From Granulosicoccus sp045110515 (GTDB lineage: Bacteria > Pseudomonadota > Gammaproteobacteria > Granulosicoccales > Granulosicoccaceae): 64,000 nucleotides of DNA. The stretch is taken from the NCBI GenBank assembly GCA_045110515.1, contig JBGCGD010000051.1:1-64000 (forward strand), written 5' to 3'. A program made the translations under genes and the position numbers. The notes under the pieces were generated by a model. The model was not told the origin of the DNA and did no database searches. It saw only the letters and a list, made by a program, of their open reading frames with translations. Below, piece after piece: positions 8,638 to 17,385 of this stretch. Each line of letters starts with the position of its first letter. The stretch's first letter is position 1.

Positions 8638-9636
8638 CTAGTTTGGCGCATTCTCTAACAGCAACCGAGCCGTTTTCGTACACGTTGCAAAGTGCGTAAC
8701 GTAACCACCCATGATGGCGGCTCTAGCGGCGTCAACCCTCTGTGGCTCGGCACAGACAAGCATGCCTAATTCCTTCTTGCGCATTTGTTCAAGTGTCACA
8801 CCAATCATCCTGTCTTCGTTAGAGACCAGCATTGCATTTCCATCAGTATCAATGAGCCTGCCACAAATCACTCCAGCAGCACCTTTACGCCGAAACTTTG
8901 CAATTTCTTTACGGGTGATGATGCCGGTATGAACAATATGGCTATCGTCAAAGCAGGTACCCGGTGCGAAGATCACCTTGGAGCAATCCGCGACATATTT
9001 TAATTGCTCGGCTACGACGGGTTCTGCAATAAGCTGTTTGCAAAGCTCAGGGTTTGAAAGCAACAGAGGCACATGGAGGTTGATACATTGCGCACCAAAG
9101 CGTTGCGCCAAAGTAGCCGAACAACTCTCTGCAGCAAAGCCAAGCGCCGAAGGTCTAGAACCCACTAATTGCACAACCACCAATTGATCGAGTGAAAGTT
9201 TCGGCGCTATCTCAGCAAGCCTGCAGATGGTTTCACCCCAGGCCACTCCCAGCATATCTCCAGGGACAAGTAACTGAGGTAACCAATCGGAAGCCGCTCT
9301 TACCACTCTATCGAACGATCTTTGCTCTGACGTTTCGTCATTGGGTGTAACGAGCACTTGAGTGAGCTGATACGCATCACGTAATTCTGCAGCTAGCTGA
9401 TTATGCAGAAAGACATTGGTGTCTAGCGTCACGCGTACGTAATCACGCTTACGGGACTCAGCCAGGTAATTTACAACCGAGGCGCGGCTTACCCCCAGCT
9501 TGGTTGCAATCTCACTTTGATTTAAGCCTTCGTGGTAATAGCACCAGGCGGCTTCCACTATCGCATCATCTTGCCTGGATAATCGTCCGTCAACATCGGT
9601 TCCGGGTTTTGCGTTGGTTAATGTTGTCGGACTCAT
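8638..9636 (-). CDS. SorC/DeoR-type sugar-binding transcriptional regulator
   Basis: About 332 residues. An N-terminal helix-turn-helix (about 22-60: AAWCYYHEGLNQSEIATKLG and VSRASVVNYL) precedes a SorC-family sugar-phosphate-binding domain (about 70-325) with signatures such as GDMLGVAWGETI, VVQLVGSR, FAPGTCFDDSHIVHTG and GVICGRLIDTDG. Family members sense phosphorylated sugars and are usually local regulators. It is the last gene of an operon mtnK-mtnA-sorC: its ATG (9636) lies 7 bp after the mtnA stop. The obvious candidate effectors are methylthioribose-1-phosphate or methylthioribulose-1-phosphate, and the obvious target is the mtnK/ABC-transporter divergent promoter. Both are inferences from context. 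Confidence 0.82.
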   Translation of the reverse strand: MSPTTLTNAKPGTDVDGRLSRQDDAIVEAAWCYYHEGLNQSEIATKLGVSRASVVNYLAESRKRDYVRVTLDTNVFLHNQLAAELRDAYQLTQVLVTPNDETSEQRSFDRVVRAASDWLPQLLVPGDMLGVAWGETICRLAEIAPKLSLDQLVVVQLVGSRPSALGFAAESCSATLAQRFGAQCINLHVPLLLSNPELCKQLIAEPVVAEQLKYVADCSKVIFAPGTCFDDSHIVHTGIITRKEIAKFRRKGAAGVICGRLIDTDGNAMLVSNEDRMIGVTLEQMRKKELGMLVCAEPQRVDAARAAIMGGYVTHFATCTKTARLLLENAPN

Positions 9637-9642
9637 CAATCG

Positions 9643-10743
9643 TTATATTGCTTTGGCGAACTCTGGGAACATTTTAGCAAGACCTATCGCAGACGCTTCG
9701 CAAATTCCACGCTCGGTGATTAGTCCGGTCACTAATCGATTGGGAGTCACATCAAATGCCGGATTGCCACCTGGCGTGTTTTCCGGTGTCACGCGCACGG
9801 TATCCACAGATCCAGTGCTAGTTGTACCTTGAATATGCGTAGTCTCCTTTTCAGCTCGTTCTTCAATAGGGATTTCCGCAACGCCATCGCTGAGCGTCCA
9901 ATCGATAGTGGGTGACGGCAAGGCAACATAAAAAGGTACGTTGTTATCGAATGCCGCAAGTGCCTTCAGATAGGTGCCAATCTTATTGCACACGTCTCCT
10001 CGGCTTGTCGTTCGATCTGTACCGGTAATCACAAGATCGACTTGACCATGTTGCATTAAATGGCCTCCGGCATTATCCGTGATATAGGTATGCGGAACAC
10101 CATGATTGCCTAGCTCCCATGCGGTGAGCGCTCCCTGATTACGAGGCCGGGTTTCATCAACCCAGATGTGCACAGGAATATTCGCATCGTGTGCATGGTA
10201 CATGGGGCTTGTGGCTGTACCCCAGTCAACCGTGGCTAACCAACCCGCGTTGCAATGCGTTAAAACGTTTACGGGCTCGCCGTTATTTTTTCGCGATGCA
10301 ATGTCGCGTATTAATGTCAGTCCGTGCTCACCAATGCTTTTGTTTATGCCGACGTCCTCATCGGCAATGTCATGGGCAAGATTTAAAGACACATCCGCCC
10401 TCTCCGCTTCCGGTGTGTTTGCCATGACTTGTCGACAACGATCCAGGGCCCAGCGCAGATTGACAGCTGTTGGCCTAGTTGCGTACAAGGCATCCCATGC
10501 ACGTTGTAGATTGTTGTCCGAAGGGTCCTGTGACATCGCATGAGCGATACCGTAGGCTGCCGTCGCACCTATTAAGGGTGCACCACGTACACGCATTTGG
10601 AAGATGGCGTCCAAATAGTCTTGTGACGATTCTACATTTTGAATCTGAAACTCGTAAGGCAGGCGCCGCTGATCGATAATTTGAAGAACCTGCTGAGAAT
10701 GATCCCACCAAAGAGATCGATAATGCTTGTCCCCTATTTTCAC
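9643..10743 (-). CDS. mtnA: S-methyl-5-thioribose-1-phosphate isomerase
   Basis: The 366-residue product is an eIF2B-like sugar-phosphate isomerase that converts 5-methylthioribose-1-phosphate to the ribulose-1-phosphate in methionine salvage. It has RGAPLIGATAAYG at about 53-65, the catalytic Cys164 in LTHCNAGWLAT, and the catalytic Asp243 in VITGTDRTT. The usual GADR is changed to GTDR, but the acid is kept. Its start overlaps the mtnK stop by ATGA, so kinase and isomerase are co-translated. Later salvage enzymes (mtnB, mtnC, mtnD) and the alternative class II aldolase of the 5-deoxyribose/DHAP shunt are not in this window. Confidence 0.92.
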   Translation of the reverse strand: MKIGDKHYRSLWWDHSQQVLQIIDQRRLPYEFQIQNVESSQDYLDAIFQMRVRGAPLIGATAAYGIAHAMSQDPSDNNLQRAWDALYATRPTAVNLRWALDRCRQVMANTPEAERADVSLNLAHDIADEDVGINKSIGEHGLTLIRDIASRKNNGEPVNVLTHCNAGWLATVDWGTATSPMYHAHDANIPVHIWVDETRPRNQGALTAWELGNHGVPHTYITDNAGGHLMQHGQVDLVITGTDRTTSRGDVCNKIGTYLKALAAFDNNVPFYVALPSPTIDWTLSDGVAEIPIEERAEKETTHIQGTTSTGSVDTVRVTPENTPGGNPAFDVTPNRLVTGLITERGICEASAIGLAKMFPEFAKAI

Positions 10744-11999
10744 AACACATCCCTCTTGTTGAAATCTTCTGCCATGCCAATCAGCAACGAGGCATCTGAT
10801 ATCGCAGAAGCCTGAAGAATTAGCTGCGCGCCCATGTTTAAATTCCGCGCCTCGAGTGGCGCTCTTGCGCCTGGGTCTTCGATGTTTTCAAAATCTGCGT
10901 TATGGGCAAGTGATAAACAACGCCGATGCATTTCAATACCGCAGAATGCCATGGCATCTGTATGAATACTTGCCAACAAACTATCGCATGCACCAGATGA
11001 GTCATGTCCTTGTTCTTCAAAGAGCGCTGTCGGGTACAACATCCCCGTGCGTTCGCTTTTCCAAAGGCGTTGGAATTCTGTACTAAACGCGCTAAAGGTT
11101 TCTCCAATAACATCAAGGATCCACTGTTGGTAGTCATCTAGGTCTGAGTTGCGGTGAGCAGGTTGGCTGAAATAAGCCATGAGAAAATTGGCTGTCACCA
11201 TGCCCAGGTCGAACCCCATTGGGCCATACTGAGCAAACTCGGGATCAATGACTTTAGACTCGGTGTCAGTTGACATAATGGAGCCTGAATGCAAGTCGCC
11301 GTGCAGCATGGTCTCGGTGTTCGAGGCGAACTTCATTAACATGCGTTGGACCACGCTTTTGAGTTCAACGTTCGATCGTAGTGATGACACAACTGAATCC
11401 AGCAGAGGATTGTGGTTATTCATCTCGGCATCAAAGTATGGATCGGTAAATACAAGAGCCTCTGTAATAGCGGGTATTTCCACGTTTCCGGAAAAAACAC
11501 CTACATCGGCTTTTTTATCGGCACTACTCATGGATAGCTCTGAGCCACGAAATGCAGTTTGCGCGCAAAACTTGCCAACAAATTGCCCAAGCCCTGACAC
11601 ATGTTCTCCATTGATTAACTTGTTGCGCAAAATAACGTGCGGCCTTAAATGCTCCATAACGATCAAGGCCTGCTGTTCATCAAAATGGAAAACGTCTGGC
11701 ACAGCGTTGGATGTACGAGACGCTTGTCGGGTCAATGCACAATTTTCATAAAACGCACGATATAGAGGCAAGGGCCAACTGTCCCCAACAAGTCTGACGT
11801 AAGGCAAAGCTTGTTTAACGATCACACTATCGTTGCCACCGGACACGATAAAGACAAGGTTTAGATTCCCGTCTCCGATTTCACTCACTGACCATTGCGT
11901 GTGGTCGGTGCCCAAGCGGCTTGACACCGATTCAAGCGTACTCAGGCGCGCAGGCAAAGATTCAGGTGTTAGTGGTTCGTACACATCAGTCATAGACAC
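10740..11999 (-). CDS. mtnK: S-methyl-5-thioribose kinase
   Basis: This is a 419-residue protein-kinase-like fold enzyme that phosphorylates 5-methylthioribose at O1 with ATP. Family features are EIGDGNLNLVFIV near residue 40 (glycine-rich loop, NLN), VIVKQALPYVRLVGDSWPL at about 60-80, and the catalytic loop MLHGDLHSGSIM near residue 232 with a following DPEFAQYGPMGFDLG (the metal-binding DFG-equivalent). It is the first gene of mtnK-mtnA-sorC and diverges from an ABC importer. A kinase route implies that free methylthioribose is made by an MTA nucleosidase or, given the importer, taken up from outside. Confidence 0.92.
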   Translation of the reverse strand: MSMTDVYEPLTPESLPARLSTLESVSSRLGTDHTQWSVSEIGDGNLNLVFIVSGGNDSVIVKQALPYVRLVGDSWPLPLYRAFYENCALTRQASRTSNAVPDVFHFDEQQALIVMEHLRPHVILRNKLINGEHVSGLGQFVGKFCAQTAFRGSELSMSSADKKADVGVFSGNVEIPAITEALVFTDPYFDAEMNNHNPLLDSVVSSLRSNVELKSVVQRMLMKFASNTETMLHGDLHSGSIMSTDTESKVIDPEFAQYGPMGFDLGMVTANFLMAYFSQPAHRNSDLDDYQQWILDVIGETFSAFSTEFQRLWKSERTGMLYPTALFEEQGHDSSGACDSLLASIHTDAMAFCGIEMHRRCLSLAHNADFENIEDPGARAPLEARNLNMGAQLILQASAISDASLLIGMAEDFNKRDVL

Positions 12000-12063
12000 A
12001 TCGCCTCTTTCTACTCCCCATGACTATCCAGATTGCAGAGCATTTAGTCAATAGCCAAATGAT

Positions 12064-12092
12064 TTGACAAATGTACATTTTCGGAGAATAGT
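12064..12092. promoter_or_regulatory. Candidate promoter and operator between mtnK and the ABC importer
   Basis: A perfect 12-bp palindrome AAATGTACATTT lies at 12069-12080, directly after TTGACA (12064-12069), with a weak -10-like GAGAATA at 12084-12090. The palindrome sits in the spacer of this putative promoter, as expected for a repressor site; the SorC regulator is the natural candidate. This also argues against starting the ABC ATPase at the TTG at 12064. Confidence 0.45.
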
Positions 12093-12126
12093 AACTGAAG
12101 AATCATGCGAGACAGAAGCCGTAAAC

Positions 12127-13647
12127 ATGCGCAAGAAAGTCTGCAAATTGAGAGGTATCGGTAAATCCTTCGGGACCAACGATGTGCTGCGCGGCATTGA
12201 TCTCGATCTATTCGCCGGCGAAATTGTTGTTCTCATGGGCGCTAACGGCGCTGGTAAATCTACCCTGGTAAAGCTCATCTGTGGCTATCACAGCCTCGAT
12301 TCGGGCGACATGGAATTAGATGGAAACCCTTACTTACCCGTTGACCCCGCAGGTGCAATCTCAGCAGGTGTTGTGACAGTTCACCAGTCAATTGACGACG
12401 GAGTCATCCCAGACTTAGACATTGCAACGAATTTGATGCTGGATCACCTTACCCGCCCTAATGCCGGTCTGTGGGTACATGATCGAAAATTACGAAAAGA
12501 AGCAACGACCATCGCGCAAAGCATGGGCATAACAACAGACGTGCGAACGAAAGTCGCGGACCTAGGTGTGGCTGATCGTCAAATGATTGCAATAGCGCGT
12601 GCAATGGCTCGTTCTCCAAAAGTGTTAATACTGGATGAACCAACATCATCGCTGTCAGCGACAGAGGCAGAGCGCTTGTTCGCCTTACTCGACACCTTAC
12701 GCGACAAAGGAGTTGCCATTCTCTATATCTCACACCGAATGTCAGATATACGCCGAGTGGCTGATCGCATCGTCAGCATGCGTGATGGTGCAATATCCGG
12801 AGTCTTTAACGATAAGCCCTTGGAATACGACAACGCGGTGACCGCCATGCTTGGCCACGCTATGACCGACGTTGATATCACACCCATCGAATCCGAGAGT
12901 CCCGTACTAGAAATTCGCAACCTTCAACTTGAAGCTGATAGCCCTCTTATAAACCTCACTGCCTGCGATGGGGAAGTAATTGCCATATCAGGCTTACTGG
13001 GCAGCGGTAAAAGCAGGCTCGCAGAAATATTGTTCGGACAACGCAAACCATACGGCGGCAGCCTACTCATTGATGGAGCACCTTATGTCCCTGAATCTGC
13101 GGGTGATGCTGTTGAATGGGGTGTACATCTATCGCCCAAGGACCGAGGAACGAATGCAGTTATTCCTACGTTCAACATCACCGATAACATATCGCTGCCC
13201 TTTCTCCGCTCATTTACTCGATTAGGTTTATTGAGCGGAAACAGACAAAAACACTCGGCTGACAACATGATTAATCAGATGGGTGTGGTTTGTCAGTCTG
13301 CTAAAGACGGAATCAATACCCTTTCCGGTGGTAATCAGCAAAAAGTCATGATTGGACGGTGGCTGTTGAAGCCATGTCGACTGCTACTGCTCGATGAACC
13401 CTTTCAAGGCGTAGATATTGGAGCTCGTCGTGACATCGGCAAACACATTAGAACATCGGCAAAGGGGCGTGCGACCATCGTGTTTGTTGCTGAAATTGAT
13501 GAGGCTTTAGAGATAGCCGACAGAATTGTCGTGCTTCATGAAAGTCAAATAGTCGGTGAGCACCGCAACACCAATATTGATCTTAACGTATTAATTGCCC
13601 AGGTATCTGGTGCAGTGAATACTGAAACTACTTCAACAGCACTATGA
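12127..13647 (+). CDS. Sugar ABC transporter, duplicated ATP-binding subunit (RbsA/MglA type)
   Basis: About 506 residues with two tandem ATPase domains, as in RbsA. Domain 1 has Walker A GANGAGKST, a degenerate signature VADLGVADRQM and Walker B VLILDEPTSSLS. Domain 2 has a reduced P-loop GLLGSGKSR, a perfect LSGGNQQK signature and LLLLDEPFQGVD. This asymmetry is normal for the CUT2 family. I use the ATG at 12127 (MRKKVCKLRG): the upstream in-frame TTG at 12064 falls within the putative promoter. It is the first gene of a three-gene importer operon and its stop overlaps the permease start (ATGA). Context with mtnK/mtnA suggests that the cargo is 5-methylthioribose or 5-deoxyribose. Confidence 0.88.
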   Translation: MRKKVCKLRGIGKSFGTNDVLRGIDLDLFAGEIVVLMGANGAGKSTLVKLICGYHSLDSGDMELDGNPYLPVDPAGAISAGVVTVHQSIDDGVIPDLDIATNLMLDHLTRPNAGLWVHDRKLRKEATTIAQSMGITTDVRTKVADLGVADRQMIAIARAMARSPKVLILDEPTSSLSATEAERLFALLDTLRDKGVAILYISHRMSDIRRVADRIVSMRDGAISGVFNDKPLEYDNAVTAMLGHAMTDVDITPIESESPVLEIRNLQLEADSPLINLTACDGEVIAISGLLGSGKSRLAEILFGQRKPYGGSLLIDGAPYVPESAGDAVEWGVHLSPKDRGTNAVIPTFNITDNISLPFLRSFTRLGLLSGNRQKHSADNMINQMGVVCQSAKDGINTLSGGNQQKVMIGRWLLKPCRLLLLDEPFQGVDIGARRDIGKHIRTSAKGRATIVFVAEIDEALEIADRIVVLHESQIVGEHRNTNIDLNVLIAQVSGAVNTETTSTAL

Positions 13648-14672
13648 AAAGCGATCGATTCCTCGATTTCGCCATTCGATATGGCTTCCTCTTACTCTTA
13701 GTCGTTTTGATTTTATATTTCAGCGTTGCCGCGTCGGGCTTCGCATCGCCAAGATCGGCAGCCTTTATTCTCCAGTCCGTGGCTATCACCGGTATCCTGG
13801 CATTAGGCGTGACATGCACCTTGGTGGTTGATGGTTTCGATTTGTCTATCGGCTCGGTGGCAACTTCCGCATTAATGCTTTCCGCTTATGCCATGGTGAT
13901 ATTGGAATTATCAGCGTTTACTGCCGTTGTTTTATGTATTGGCATGGGTGCCTTAGTGGGGTTAATAAACGGGCTTCTTATTGTGAAGTTTCGTGTGCCA
14001 GACTTATTAGCCACGTTAGGTATGATGTTTTTGCTCATTGGTTTGCAACGCATACCCACTCAAGGCAATTCTATATCAGCAGGTATGCGACTCCCGGACG
14101 GCAGCAACGCAGAAGGAACTTTTTCAGCAGCCTTCCTATGGTTAGGACGACATCGTTTCGATCTCTTTTTAGAAAAATTAGTCCCAGTACCGGTTGTTAT
14201 CTTTTTGTTAATCGCCATTGCCATTTGGGTGTTTCTTGGTTTTACACGGCACGGTAGGCTGATGTATGCCATAGGTTCAAATGAGCGAGCGGCCTCATTG
14301 GTTGGTGCAAACGTCAACCGCTACAAAATTGTGGCCTACATGATTTCCGGCGTTACCGCCTCCATTGGCGGAATATTACTGGCAGCCCGACTAGGCCGTG
14401 GAGATATCGCCAGTGGCAACAATCTATTACTCGATAGCGTAGCTGCCGCACTGATTGGGTTTGCTGTTTTAGGCGCTGCGAGACCCAATGCCTTCGGTAC
14501 TGCCATTGGTGCCCTATTCGTAGGCATCTTATTGCAAGGGCTCACCATGATGAATGCGCCCTATTACACACAGGATTTTGTCAAAGGAGCGATTCTGGTT
14601 GCCGCCCTTGTTTTTACGTTCTATCTCAGTGCTCGCCAAAGCGCTGGTGGAAAATCTCAGACCAAAACTTGA
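13644..14672 (+). CDS. Sugar ABC transporter permease (RbsC type)
   Basis: This 342-residue inner-membrane protein has eight to ten hydrophobic helices. It carries the CUT2 permease landmarks VDGFDLSIGSVATSA (about 56-70), GLINGLLIVKFRVPDLLATLG (about 106-126), YAIGSNERAASLVGANVNRYK (about 207-227) and a late GRGDIASGNNLLLDSVAAALIG segment. Only one permease gene is present, which is usual for this family because it works as a homodimer with one RbsA-type ATPase. It is overlapped by the ATPase gene, and 14 bp separate it from the binding-protein gene. Confidence 0.88.
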   Translation: MKSDRFLDFAIRYGFLLLLVVLILYFSVAASGFASPRSAAFILQSVAITGILALGVTCTLVVDGFDLSIGSVATSALMLSAYAMVILELSAFTAVVLCIGMGALVGLINGLLIVKFRVPDLLATLGMMFLLIGLQRIPTQGNSISAGMRLPDGSNAEGTFSAAFLWLGRHRFDLFLEKLVPVPVVIFLLIAIAIWVFLGFTRHGRLMYAIGSNERAASLVGANVNRYKIVAYMISGVTASIGGILLAARLGRGDIASGNNLLLDSVAAALIGFAVLGAARPNAFGTAIGALFVGILLQGLTMMNAPYYTQDFVKGAILVAALVFTFYLSARQSAGGKSQTKT

Positions 14673-14686
14673 AGAGGATATTAAGT

Positions 14687-15733
14687 ATGTTTCGACGCAC
14701 ATTTATAAAGTATTCGGCGATGACGGCAGGACTTTTCGTCGGGCTAAGCGGAGCTGCATCTGCTGCCGATATGCCTGCACCTCTAGACAATGCCGGTGAT
14801 GTAAAAATTGCTTTAGTTAGATATCTGTCCACCGGTGATTTCTTTCAATCCTATCTATCCGGAGTAGAAACTCAAGCCGCCGCCATCGGACTCGATTTAC
14901 GTATCTTTGATAGTCGTCAGGATGCGGCCTTGCAGGCGGATATGGTGGATCAGGCGATTGCGCTTGGGGTCGACGGCATAATCATTCAACATGGCTTAAC
15001 CGAGTCAATGAAAGAAGCCGCGCAGCGGGCCGTCGATGCTGGCATTAAAGTTGTTGCATTTGATGTTAATGTTGAAAACGACGCTATTCCACAGATTGAA
15101 CAGTCCGATTATCTATTAGGCAAAATGGCACTTGACCAAGCCGTAGCAGACAACGGCGATAGCTTCACGGCAGGTTATGTCTATGTTCCCGGCATCGCAC
15201 CATTAGATAGACGCGATGTGGCTTGGCAAGAAACAAAGACCGCCAACCCTGGAATAAAAGAAGCGGCGATGTTTGGCACTTTAGATAACCCGATAGCCAA
15301 CTCTGTCGCCAATCAGGCACGATCGGTGTTGCAAGCGAACCCGACCATCAACGTTGTTTTCGCCCCTTATGATGAATTCGCTAAAGGTGTAAAGATAGCT
15401 GTAGACGAGGCAGGTCTAACCGACGATATTGATATTTATTCAGCCGACGTTTCAACTGCGGATATCTCCGCCATGCGCGAGCCGGGCTCTGCCTGGGTTG
15501 CAACGGTAGCGACAAACCCTGCTGTCGTGGGTGAAGTATCTGTACGTTCTTTAGCTCTACTACTCACCGGTGAGAATCCAGGCGCGAATGTAGTTGTTCC
15601 ACCAACGTTGATAACTCAGGATTTTCTCAACGAGATGGATATAAAAAACATGGAAGATCTAGGTGAGAAGATGCCTCAGTTCAAGCACGCTGATGTCGCA
15701 ATGACAGACTGGATGCCACTGCCTCCGAGATAA
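14687..15733 (+). CDS. Sugar ABC transporter periplasmic binding protein (RbsB type, Tat-like signal)
   Basis: About 348 residues. I start it at the ATG at 14687 because AAGAGG lies 9 bp upstream; the earlier in-frame TTG would leave six extra residues. The N-terminus MFRRTFIKYSAMTAGLFVGLSGAASA is a signal peptide with a twin-arginine-like FRRTFIK, so Tat export is possible. The mature part is a periplasmic-binding-protein type 1 fold: VKIALVRYLSTGDFFQSYLSG, DQAIALGVDGIIIQHG, VVAFDVNVEN and VFAPYDEFAKGVKIAVDEAG. It is the last gene of the importer operon and ends in front of a strong two-way terminator. The ligand is inferred from the divergent mtnK/mtnA. Confidence 0.87.
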   Translation: MFRRTFIKYSAMTAGLFVGLSGAASAADMPAPLDNAGDVKIALVRYLSTGDFFQSYLSGVETQAAAIGLDLRIFDSRQDAALQADMVDQAIALGVDGIIIQHGLTESMKEAAQRAVDAGIKVVAFDVNVENDAIPQIEQSDYLLGKMALDQAVADNGDSFTAGYVYVPGIAPLDRRDVAWQETKTANPGIKEAAMFGTLDNPIANSVANQARSVLQANPTINVVFAPYDEFAKGVKIAVDEAGLTDDIDIYSADVSTADISAMREPGSAWVATVATNPAVVGEVSVRSLALLLTGENPGANVVVPPTLITQDFLNEMDIKNMEDLGEKMPQFKHADVAMTDWMPLPPR

Positions 15734-15758
15734 GTTCATTACAAGCACTTCTCTGAAT

Positions 15759-15794
15759 AAGCACGATGTTCCAGATACAGGGAACATCGTGCTT
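15759..15794. terminator. Bidirectional terminator hairpin
   Basis: A perfect 14-bp stem AAGCACGATGTTCC (15759-15772) pairs with 15781-15794 around an 8-nt loop. Outer arms AAGTTCAT (15732-15739) and ATGAACTT (15797-15804) can extend it. It lies between convergent genes ending at 15733 (plus) and 15814 (minus), so it probably stops both. Confidence 0.8.
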
Positions 15795-15813
15795 GATTAT
15801 GAACTTGGCTGCA

Positions 15814-17385
15814 TTAAGAGCCAGACAATTCCCGCTTCAACTCTTCTTTATTGATACGATTACGATCGCTTTGTACTAGCGGCAAAGACTTACGGTAAAC
15901 GATACGACTAGGCACCATGTAGGACGCCAAATGCTTTTTTAACTCAAAGGCAATTTCTTTTTCTGAGATTTCGCTTGGCGCTGAGTACACCATGACAATC
16001 TCTTCCTCTATCTGAGGGTTATTCATACCGAAAACAGCGCATTGCTGAATCTGCGGTAGGTTTTTCTCGACAACCGATTCAACTTCAAACGGTGACACGC
16101 GAAAACCACTGGTTTTAATCATGTCGTCGCGGCGATAGACGAAATAGAAATACCCCTCTTCATCTTTGTAGACATAGTCACCTGTTGCCACGACAATTTC
16201 ATCAGCAAGCTGACCTTCTAAATCGACGACATCTTTCAATATCTGAACTGACTTAAAACGTTCCGCTGTATCTTCTGGTGCATTCCAAAAACCTCTGTAA
16301 ATGTAGCCTCCTCGATGAATAAGCTCACCGACTTCCCGCGGCTTACATTCTTTTCCACCCTCATTAATGACGTACAGCTCTACATCAGGGATAGCTTTAC
16401 CAATGGAGTCCGGGCGAATCATGATTTGTGACGGATCAAGATACGTGGACCGGAACGCCTCTGTTAATCCATGCATAGAGAAGAATCGGGCATTGGTGAA
16501 CGTTTGAGCACATTTGTTGATCATCTGCTCGGTAACATTGCCACCGGATGAGGTAATGATTCTGACGCTATCGAATAGATCGACACTGGGCAGTGCAAAA
16601 AGGTCTTCATCAAACATCTGAGAAATGTTGACGGGCATGAGAGGTAAAACCGTGACCTTGTCGTCCATGAGGTGATTGAAGAAATCGCCCGGCAGGATAA
16701 AACGATGCAATGCCAAGGTTGCTTTATTCAACAGTGAGCAGAAGATTTGATTGAGGCCATAATCGAGATTGAAAATAAGCAAGCCGGAAATAACATCACT
16801 CTCATTCAGGTCTAGGTATTGAGAAACCACACGCGCCGAATCAATAAGATTTCGATGCGAAATAACAATACCCTTAGGCGTGCCAGTCAGCCCGAATGAA
16901 TACGTAATTACAGCGTTGTCATGGCCGTTGATATCGCACTCATAAGGCTTGTTGTAGTACTTAAAAATCTCTTCGAATGAAGGGATATCTTTACCGGCCG
17001 TTTCGATAGACACAATATGGCCGGAAAACTGGACTTCCTCAATGCTCTCTAACTTAAGCTTGTCGGTAATAACACACTGAATGCCACAATCATCGATGAT
17101 GTACTGCACTTGCTCAGGCTTTAACAGGCGCGTTAGCGGCACCAGGATGTAGTCAGTTGACAGTATCGCTAATATGGCGATGACCTGTGACACATCCTTT
17201 TTGGCGTAGAGCCCTACGCGAGCGCCCTTAGGCAAATCGAGCTCTTGTAGATACAACGCAACCTGATTGACACGCGACAGAAGCTCCGAATAAGTCAGCT
17301 TACGATCGTCATGGACTAACGCAATTTTATCGGGATGCGACTGCGCAGCGTTTTCGAGCAGGTTTCTAATACAGTTTATTGACAT
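15814..17385 (-). CDS. AMP-forming acid:CoA/carrier ligase (ANL superfamily), unusual catalytic motifs
   Basis: This 523-residue adenylating enzyme has the ANL layout: a P-loop-like ITYSFGLTGTPKG near residue 160 (the usual TSGTTG part is altered), SMHGLTEAF near 300, TGDYVYKDEEGYFYF near 400, then RRDDMIKTSGFRVSPFEVE (hinge and C-terminal domain). Near the C-terminus the family's catalytic lysine motif (P.GKI) reads DRNRIN, so the lysine is replaced by arginine. It overlaps the glmL stop by 10 nt and is the last gene of the glutamate mutase operon. Context suggests that it activates 3-methylaspartate or a derived acid. No carrier protein gene is adjacent, and the substrate is unproven. Confidence 0.78.
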   Translation of the reverse strand: MSINCIRNLLENAAQSHPDKIALVHDDRKLTYSELLSRVNQVALYLQELDLPKGARVGLYAKKDVSQVIAILAILSTDYILVPLTRLLKPEQVQYIIDDCGIQCVITDKLKLESIEEVQFSGHIVSIETAGKDIPSFEEIFKYYNKPYECDINGHDNAVITYSFGLTGTPKGIVISHRNLIDSARVVSQYLDLNESDVISGLLIFNLDYGLNQIFCSLLNKATLALHRFILPGDFFNHLMDDKVTVLPLMPVNISQMFDEDLFALPSVDLFDSVRIITSSGGNVTEQMINKCAQTFTNARFFSMHGLTEAFRSTYLDPSQIMIRPDSIGKAIPDVELYVINEGGKECKPREVGELIHRGGYIYRGFWNAPEDTAERFKSVQILKDVVDLEGQLADEIVVATGDYVYKDEEGYFYFVYRRDDMIKTSGFRVSPFEVESVVEKNLPQIQQCAVFGMNNPQIEEEIVMVYSAPSEISEKEIAFELKKHLASYMVPSRIVYRKSLPLVQSDRNRINKEELKRELSGS

